A stretch of DNA of 64,000 bases, taken from the NCBI GenBank assembly GCA_002347095.1, contig DDWZ01000026.1, positions 62,001 to 126,000 on the forward strand, read 5' to 3'. The number at the start of each line of letters is the position of its first letter. The first letter of the stretch is position 1. The notes beneath the pieces are model-generated. The model worked only from the letters and a program-made list of their open reading frames with translations, ran no database searches and was not told the origin of the DNA. The translations under genes and the position numbers were made by a program. Source of the DNA: Desulfobulbaceae bacterium UBA2273. Its GTDB lineage: Bacteria; Desulfobacterota; Desulfobulbia; Desulfobulbales; Desulfurivibrionaceae. Below, one piece after another: positions 59,755-64,000 of the stretch.

Positions 59755-59776
59755 GAAATTGACACCGGTCAATTTC
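59755..59776. promoter_or_regulatory. Operator-like perfect dyad upstream of the PII-like gene
   Basis: GAAATTGAC and GTCAATTTC are perfect 9-bp inverted arms around ACCG. A second small palindrome, ATGCCG-AAG-CGGCAT, lies at 59732-59746 within the 5' leader. The first dyad is well placed to be a repressor or activator site for the PII-like gene; it is about 140 bp from the divergent AEC transporter start. Confidence 0.7.
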
Positions 59777-59915
59777 CAAAATATAGTGCGGTTGTAAGAT
59801 TAAGTATCGAGCGGCCACAAGTTGTTGTCAAGAAATCTTGGCCTCCGCGCAAAAAAATATCCTTTCCCGGGGATGTTGCTTCCCCTGTTTTTTCCGAGAG
59901 CCTCGCAACCCAGTC

Positions 59916-60812
59916 ATGGAAAATTTCATTCTCACGGTTTCCTTTTTGCTCATGGGCATGGGATTGCGCTGTCTTCCCAGTTTCCCCAAGGAAACCGCGC
60001 AGGTGCTCAACCTGTTTGCCATTACCCTTTCCCTTCCGGCCCTTATCCTGCTCAAGGTTCCGCAGCTTGCTTTTTCCGGGGACATCCTTGTGCCGGTCAT
60101 CATGCCCTGGGGTATGCTCGCCGCTTCGGCCCTGATGATCATTGCCCTGGGCAAGTTCCTCCGCTGGGAAAAAGAGATCGTCGGCGTCCTTCTGCTCCTG
60201 ATTCCTCTGGGCAACACCTCCTTTTTCGGTATTCCCATGGTTCGGGCTTTTTTCGGAGACGAGGGAATCCCCTACGCTCTCCTCTATGACCAGCTTGGCT
60301 CGTTCCTGGCCTTGGCCACCTATGGGGCCGTGGTGCTGGCCCTCTATGGCAGCGGGAGCAAACCGACCCCTGCCTCCGTGCTTACCCGGGTCGCGAGCTT
60401 TCCGCCATTCATCGCCCTGATTGTGGCCCTTGCCAGCCGCTCCCTGACCTTCCCCCCGCCACTGCTGGCCTTGCTCAACGCCCTGTCAGGGACCCTCGTC
60501 CCGGTGGTCATGGTCGCGGTCGGGTTTCAACTCACCCTGCGCCTCAGCCCGGAAACGCTTAAACCCCTGGGGGCAGGACTGAGTATCAAGCTCGTGGTTG
60601 CGCCGCTGATCGCCCTGCTCTTCTGCCGCATCCTGGGGTTTGACACTCTTGCCGCCCGGGTGGCCGTCTTCGAGGCAGGGATGCCGCCCATGGTTTCCGC
60701 AGGCGCCCTAGCCATCATGGCCGGTCTTTCTCCGAAGCTTACCGCGGCCCTGATCGGCCTTGGCATCATTCTTTCCTTTATTACCCTGCCGCTGCTCTCC
60801 CGGCTTCTCTGA
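59916..60812 (+). CDS. AEC (auxin efflux carrier) family transporter
   Basis: This 298-aa integral membrane protein has about ten helices. It starts MENFILTVSFLLMGMGLRCL; typical AEC features are PLGNTSFFGIPMVRAFFGDEG near residue 105 and FEAGMPPMVSAGALAIMAG near 250. Family members export small carboxylates such as malate or other organic anions. ATG 59916 is chosen because the upstream 26 in-frame residues are not hydrophobic or conserved. The gene is divergent from the PII-like gene and its last 105 nt overlap the convergent radical SAM gene. Confidence 0.9.
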   Translation: MENFILTVSFLLMGMGLRCLPSFPKETAQVLNLFAITLSLPALILLKVPQLAFSGDILVPVIMPWGMLAASALMIIALGKFLRWEKEIVGVLLLLIPLGNTSFFGIPMVRAFFGDEGIPYALLYDQLGSFLALATYGAVVLALYGSGSKPTPASVLTRVASFPPFIALIVALASRSLTFPPPLLALLNALSGTLVPVVMVAVGFQLTLRLSPETLKPLGAGLSIKLVVAPLIALLFCRILGFDTLAARVAVFEAGMPPMVSAGALAIMAGLSPKLTAALIGLGIILSFITLPLLSRLL

Positions 60813-62612
60813 CCGGCCGCGCGCTGCCCCGGGCCGCATGTGGCCCGGGCCCGGAGGTTGCCGGCTTTTTCCTGGCGAGCTCGCAAGATCATCACCCTGG
60901 AACCCCAAGGCCTGGCGCTGGGCGCGCCGTTCGCTGTCCTTCTTGGCCACGGGAAGTGGCGCCATTTTCTCGCAATCCAAGCCCGTGACATACATGGCCG
61001 TGGAGATCGTTCCCGGCGTGGGGGTGAAATCCTGAAACTGCCGGGGAGCGAGACCGAGCGCGGCAAGACGCACCGCCATCCTCTCCATGTCGGCAAGGGT
61101 GCAGCCAGGATGCGAGGCAATCAGGTAGGGGGTGAAATGGAAACTCTTCCCCGCTTTTTTGCCGATTTCCCGGCACAGGGCGAGGAATTCCTCCAGCACC
61201 GCGGAACCGGGCTTGTGCATGAGCCGCAGCACCTTGTCCTCGGTGTGTTCCGGCGCAATCTTCATCGCCCCCGGCGTATGGTGCAGCAGGAGTTTGCGCA
61301 ACAACCGCGGCGTCCTGCTCAACAGCTCCATCCGCAACCCGGAGGAGACAAAGAGATGCTTGACCCCGCCGCATCCTTCCACCGCCTCCAGCAGGCCAAG
61401 CAGCGCCTGCTCGTCTATCTTCATGAATTTGCACACCTTGGGATACAGACAATCATGACGGGTGCATGGCTGCGGACTGCTGCAGCCCGTGCCGTACAGG
61501 TTGGCGGTGGGGCCGCCCAGATCGCTGATGGTGCCGGAAAAATCCTTCCGCCCGGCAAGCCGTTGCGCCTCCTGCACCACGGATTCCTTGCTCCGGCTGA
61601 TGACCTTTGGCCCCTGGTGCCGGGAGATAGCGCAGAATGAGCAATTGCCGCAACACCCGCGGACAATGGTGATCGAGTCCCGGATCATCCGCCAGGCCGG
61701 GACATCGCCGCAGGCAGGATGTGGGATGCGGCTGAAAGGCAGGCTGTACAGCCCATCCAGTGCCGCCGTATCCAGCGGCTGGGCAGGCTGGTGCTGCACC
61801 ACCCAGGCGGCCTGCTGGTACTGCAGCAGAGGCGCATCATTATATGCCCTGGCCTGACGGTCCACAATCAGCTCCGCCTCAAGGAAAAGGGGCAGCTTCG
61901 CCTGAATTTCCGCCCAGGAAGGCAGAACCAGCGGCGCGGAAATCCGGCGGGCCGCCATTTCCTTGTGGCTCAACCGTTCGCAGGTGCCGGGAATACCGGC
62001 CAGATCAAGGCCCTTGGCAAGCCGGGCCGCCACCTCCAGCACCGCTCGCTCTCCCATGCCATAGACCAGGAGATCCGCCTTGGCGTCGGTCAAAACCGAG
62101 CCCCGCAGCCGCTGCTGCTGATAATCGTAATGCACGAACCTGCGCAGGGACGCCTCGATACCCCCCAAGACAACCGGCACATCCGGAAAAGCGGCTTTTG
62201 CAAGATTGCTGTACAGAATGGTGGCCCGGTCCGGCCGCCGGCGCAGCTTTTTTTCCGCCTGATCGCCGAAATAGGGGTTGCCGTCCGGGGAATAGTCATC
62301 GCGGTCCCGGACCTTGGCGTTGCCGCTGTAATTGGCCACGACCGAGTCCAGGTTGCCTGCGGTTATGCCGAAAAAAAGGCGTGGCGCGCCGAATTGCCGG
62401 AAATCATCGGGGAGATGGTGACGGGGCTGGGAGAGAATGGCCACCCGGTAGCCGTTGGCCTCGAGCAGGCGGCCGATCAGGGCCACCCCGAAGGAGGGAT
62501 GATCCACATAGGCATCCCCGGTGACCAGGACCACATCAACCTGCTTCCAGCCTCGTGCAGCCATCTCCGCCCGGGAGGCCGGCAGGAAGTTGCCTGTTGT
62601 TTCGTGCGCCAA
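60708..62612 (-). CDS. YgiQ-family radical SAM protein
   Basis: This 634-aa protein has an N-terminal B12-binding-like region (VVLVTGDAYVDHPSFGVALI near residue 28) and a radical SAM core with CX3CX2C in GCCGNCSFCAISRHQG near 311, which binds a 4Fe-4S cluster. The YgiQ-specific segments are LGGIEASLRRFVHYDY and CLYPKVCKFM. The reaction is not established for the family. The last 50 or so residues are Arg-, Gly- and Lys-rich, low in complexity, and encoded in DNA that overlaps the convergent AEC gene by 105 nt. Confidence 0.92.
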   Translation of the reverse strand: MAHETTGNFLPASRAEMAARGWKQVDVVLVTGDAYVDHPSFGVALIGRLLEANGYRVAILSQPRHHLPDDFRQFGAPRLFFGITAGNLDSVVANYSGNAKVRDRDDYSPDGNPYFGDQAEKKLRRRPDRATILYSNLAKAAFPDVPVVLGGIEASLRRFVHYDYQQQRLRGSVLTDAKADLLVYGMGERAVLEVAARLAKGLDLAGIPGTCERLSHKEMAARRISAPLVLPSWAEIQAKLPLFLEAELIVDRQARAYNDAPLLQYQQAAWVVQHQPAQPLDTAALDGLYSLPFSRIPHPACGDVPAWRMIRDSITIVRGCCGNCSFCAISRHQGPKVISRSKESVVQEAQRLAGRKDFSGTISDLGGPTANLYGTGCSSPQPCTRHDCLYPKVCKFMKIDEQALLGLLEAVEGCGGVKHLFVSSGLRMELLSRTPRLLRKLLLHHTPGAMKIAPEHTEDKVLRLMHKPGSAVLEEFLALCREIGKKAGKSFHFTPYLIASHPGCTLADMERMAVRLAALGLAPRQFQDFTPTPGTISTAMYVTGLDCEKMAPLPVAKKDSERRAQRQALGFQGDDLASSPGKSRQPPGPGHMRPGAARGRSEKPGEQRQGNKGKNDAKADQGRGKLRRKTGHDG

Positions 62613-62759
62613 GATTTTCTCTCCTCTTCCCGGGAAATGAATTGAGCCGGGATCCCTTCTGTTTATAATCCAATTCCATTATGATATAAAGAAGACACTG
62701 TGGGGCAAGCAGGTTTTGCCTTCACCTGCACCATGGACCAACATACCGGAGACATCCCC

Positions 62760-63263
62760 ATGCAGGAATCCCCCTATCTGGAAGGCCGCGGCTTTTTGGT
62801 GGAGAAATTGCACCGGCTTCCCTTCCTCGGCTCGCTGAGCGAAAAATACATCAAGCATATTCTGCGCCTCAGCAAGATCCGAACCTTTGAAGACGGCGAA
62901 ATCATCACCCCGGAAGGGGCGTACGACAACTGGGTCTACATCCTTTTTTCCGGGGCGGTGCGGGTGGAAAAACACGGCAAGGAGATCGCCAGGATAGAAG
63001 AGATCGGCGGCGCCTTCGGCGAACTGGCCGCCGTTGACGGCAAGGCCCGCTCCGCCTCGGTACAGGCCATCGGCCCCACGGTTTGCCTGGCCATCGACGC
63101 CTCCTTCATGAGCGAGGCTGCCGAGCCCTTGGAGCAGGCGCTTTTTGTCTCCGTCATGTACCGTCTGTTCACCGAGGTCATTGCCCAGCGATTGCGCGCT
63201 TCAAACGAGGAGCTGGTCAGGGTGCGTTCGGAGCTTGACCGGCTGAAAAAAAACCAGCGATAA
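62760..63263 (+). CDS. Cyclic-nucleotide-binding domain protein
   Basis: This 167-aa protein is almost entirely one cNMP-binding beta-barrel (about 15-140). It shows LRLSKIRTFEDGEIITPEG, then WVYILFSGAVRVEKHGKEIARI and GGAFGELAAVDGKARSASVQ, which is the phosphate-binding cassette region. The arginine that normally contacts the cyclic phosphate is present as KARSASV. No helix-turn-helix follows, only a short coiled C-terminus, so it is not a Crp-type DNA binder. I prefer ATG 62760 (GGAG upstream) over the in-frame ATG 62733 or GTG 62700. Confidence 0.85.
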   Translation: MQESPYLEGRGFLVEKLHRLPFLGSLSEKYIKHILRLSKIRTFEDGEIITPEGAYDNWVYILFSGAVRVEKHGKEIARIEEIGGAFGELAAVDGKARSASVQAIGPTVCLAIDASFMSEAAEPLEQALFVSVMYRLFTEVIAQRLRASNEELVRVRSELDRLKKNQR

Positions 63264-63387
63264 CTCCCCGGCCCGGGGTTGCGGTATATTTCCGCTCAAG
63301 CCACAAGGGGCTTTTGCTTCCCTTGAGGATTTGGTAGTATGCCGCTTCATTCGTCACCTCCGAAACTCAACCTGTAGGACACCTGGT

Positions 63388-64000
63388 ATGGATTCAACAA
63401 AGCCCTTGGCCGGCGGCGTCCCCATGGTCAACATCGACGGCGCCAGAATCCGGCGGCTCCGGGAAGAAAAAGGGTTAACCCAGCTCTATGTCGCCACGGT
63501 GGTCGGGGTCACCACCGATACGATTTCCCGCTGGGAAAACCGCCGCTACCCCAACATCAAAAAAGAAAACGCCCTCAAACTGGCAGAGGCCCTGGAAACC
63601 CAGGTGGCTGACATTGTTGACCACGGTCAGCCCGCATCTCCAACAGAACCTTCATCACCCCAAAGTTCCGAACCGCCCAAGCAAGACGAGCCCTTGCCCC
63701 AGCCCCCCGAACCCGAGCCCCCTCCAGCCCTTGCCCCGGCAGCGCCGCAAGCCGCATCGTTCAAAGCCCGTTTCGCCTCTTTCCCCGTCCCTGTCCGGCT
63801 CGCGGGTTTTATCCTGCTTGCCCTTGCGATTCTCGTTTTCGTGCGGTGGTATGGGCCAAGCGAAGGCGAGAGCCAGGTGGCGGCCTACAGAATCGTGCCG
63901 GAACACGCAACCCCGGGCATTCCCTTTCCGGTTGTCATTGAGGTGACAACCAGCGCCACCAGGCCGTTTTCCCTGATTCTCAAGGAAACCCTGCCCCCGG
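63388..64000 (+). CDS. Membrane-anchored XRE-type regulator (partial, runs off window)
   Basis: The first 204 residues are visible. Residues 17-72 form an XRE helix-turn-helix (IRRLREEKGLTQLYVATVVG, then TDTISRWENRRYP). A proline- and glutamate-rich linker follows (about 80-120), one membrane helix (VRLAGFILLALAILVFV near 135-151), and a periplasmic beta-rich part. The order HTH, linker, helix, extracytoplasmic domain is like RodZ, though the HTH is of the plain XRE type. ATG 63388 is the first start in frame. Its function is either envelope sensing or cell-shape scaffolding; the missing C-terminus would help decide. Confidence 0.82.
   Translation, partial: MDSTKPLAGGVPMVNIDGARIRRLREEKGLTQLYVATVVGVTTDTISRWENRRYPNIKKENALKLAEALETQVADIVDHGQPASPTEPSSPQSSEPPKQDEPLPQPPEPEPPPALAPAAPQAASFKARFASFPVPVRLAGFILLALAILVFVRWYGPSEGESQVAAYRIVPEHATPGIPFPVVIEVTTSATRPFSLILKETLPP

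Overview
The window is a GC-rich (roughly 58-60 % by eye) bacterial chromosome segment. It is packed with tight operons, two-component regulators, a sigma-54 activator and paralogous PEP-synthase-like proteins. The TIGR02186/TauE-SafE pair, the regulator density, the DUF255 protein and the ADP-forming acyl-CoA synthetase suggest an anaerobic Desulfobacterota-type organism. That placement is inference; no rRNA or taxonomic marker is present.

Layout. 1-2795: parC (cut by the window edge) and parE on the minus strand. 2.8-7.75 kb: an accessory stretch, visibly lower in GC up to about 6.3 kb. It holds an orphan lipoprotein, an HNH nuclease, a RAYT transposase between inverted REP-like repeats, a MazEF-type pair, a DUF3024 gene among 17-bp repeats, a zeta-like kinase with a small partner, and the wreck of a Fic gene. 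7.7-19.1 kb: housekeeping genes (oligoendopeptidase F, SUI1/YciH, GIY-YIG, TIGR01777 epimerase, CheX, DUF255 thioredoxin, a zinc-knuckle membrane protein, methyltransferase, pirin, phosphoesterase), plus opposed heptanucleotide arrays at 11.1-11.3 kb.

19.1-35.9 kb is the most unusual part: ten tightly spaced minus-strand genes. In transcription order they are PEP-synthase-like D, response regulator 2, histidine kinase 2, PEP-synthase-like C and B, two membrane proteins joining a GspE/MshE-N-like domain to multiple DUF202 domains, histidine kinase 1, response regulator 1 and PEP-synthase-like A. All four PEP-synthase-like proteins keep the ATP-grasp and phosphohistidine swivel regions. In place of a recognisable PEP TIM barrel they carry one shared, unfamiliar C-terminal domain. 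Directly upstream, in the same direction, lie a USP-like gene, a TauE/SafE transporter and a TIGR02186 protein behind a good sigma-54 promoter with enhancer-like dyads, and a sigma-54 response regulator. A strong terminator hairpin sits between the two blocks, immediately before the first ribosome-binding site of the ten-gene block, so expression there may be conditional.

38.5-46.6 kb: the sigma-54 regulator, a Lar-like zinc-ribbon ORF broken by TGA, a small Cys-rich protein, a multi-domain PAS kinase with its regulator, a ClC channel and a dGTPase-like HD protein. 46.9-55.4 kb: alpha-glucan phosphorylase, then an acuC-acuB-like / ADP-forming acyl-CoA synthetase / CoA-transferase-GNAT operon that appears to combine acyl-CoA metabolism with protein acylation and deacylation. 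55.4-58.7 kb: three receiver proteins and class II fructose-bisphosphate aldolase with a clear terminator. 58.8-64 kb: a PII-like gene with a perfect operator dyad, an AEC transporter, a YgiQ-type radical SAM protein, a cyclic-nucleotide-binding protein and the start of a membrane-anchored XRE regulator.
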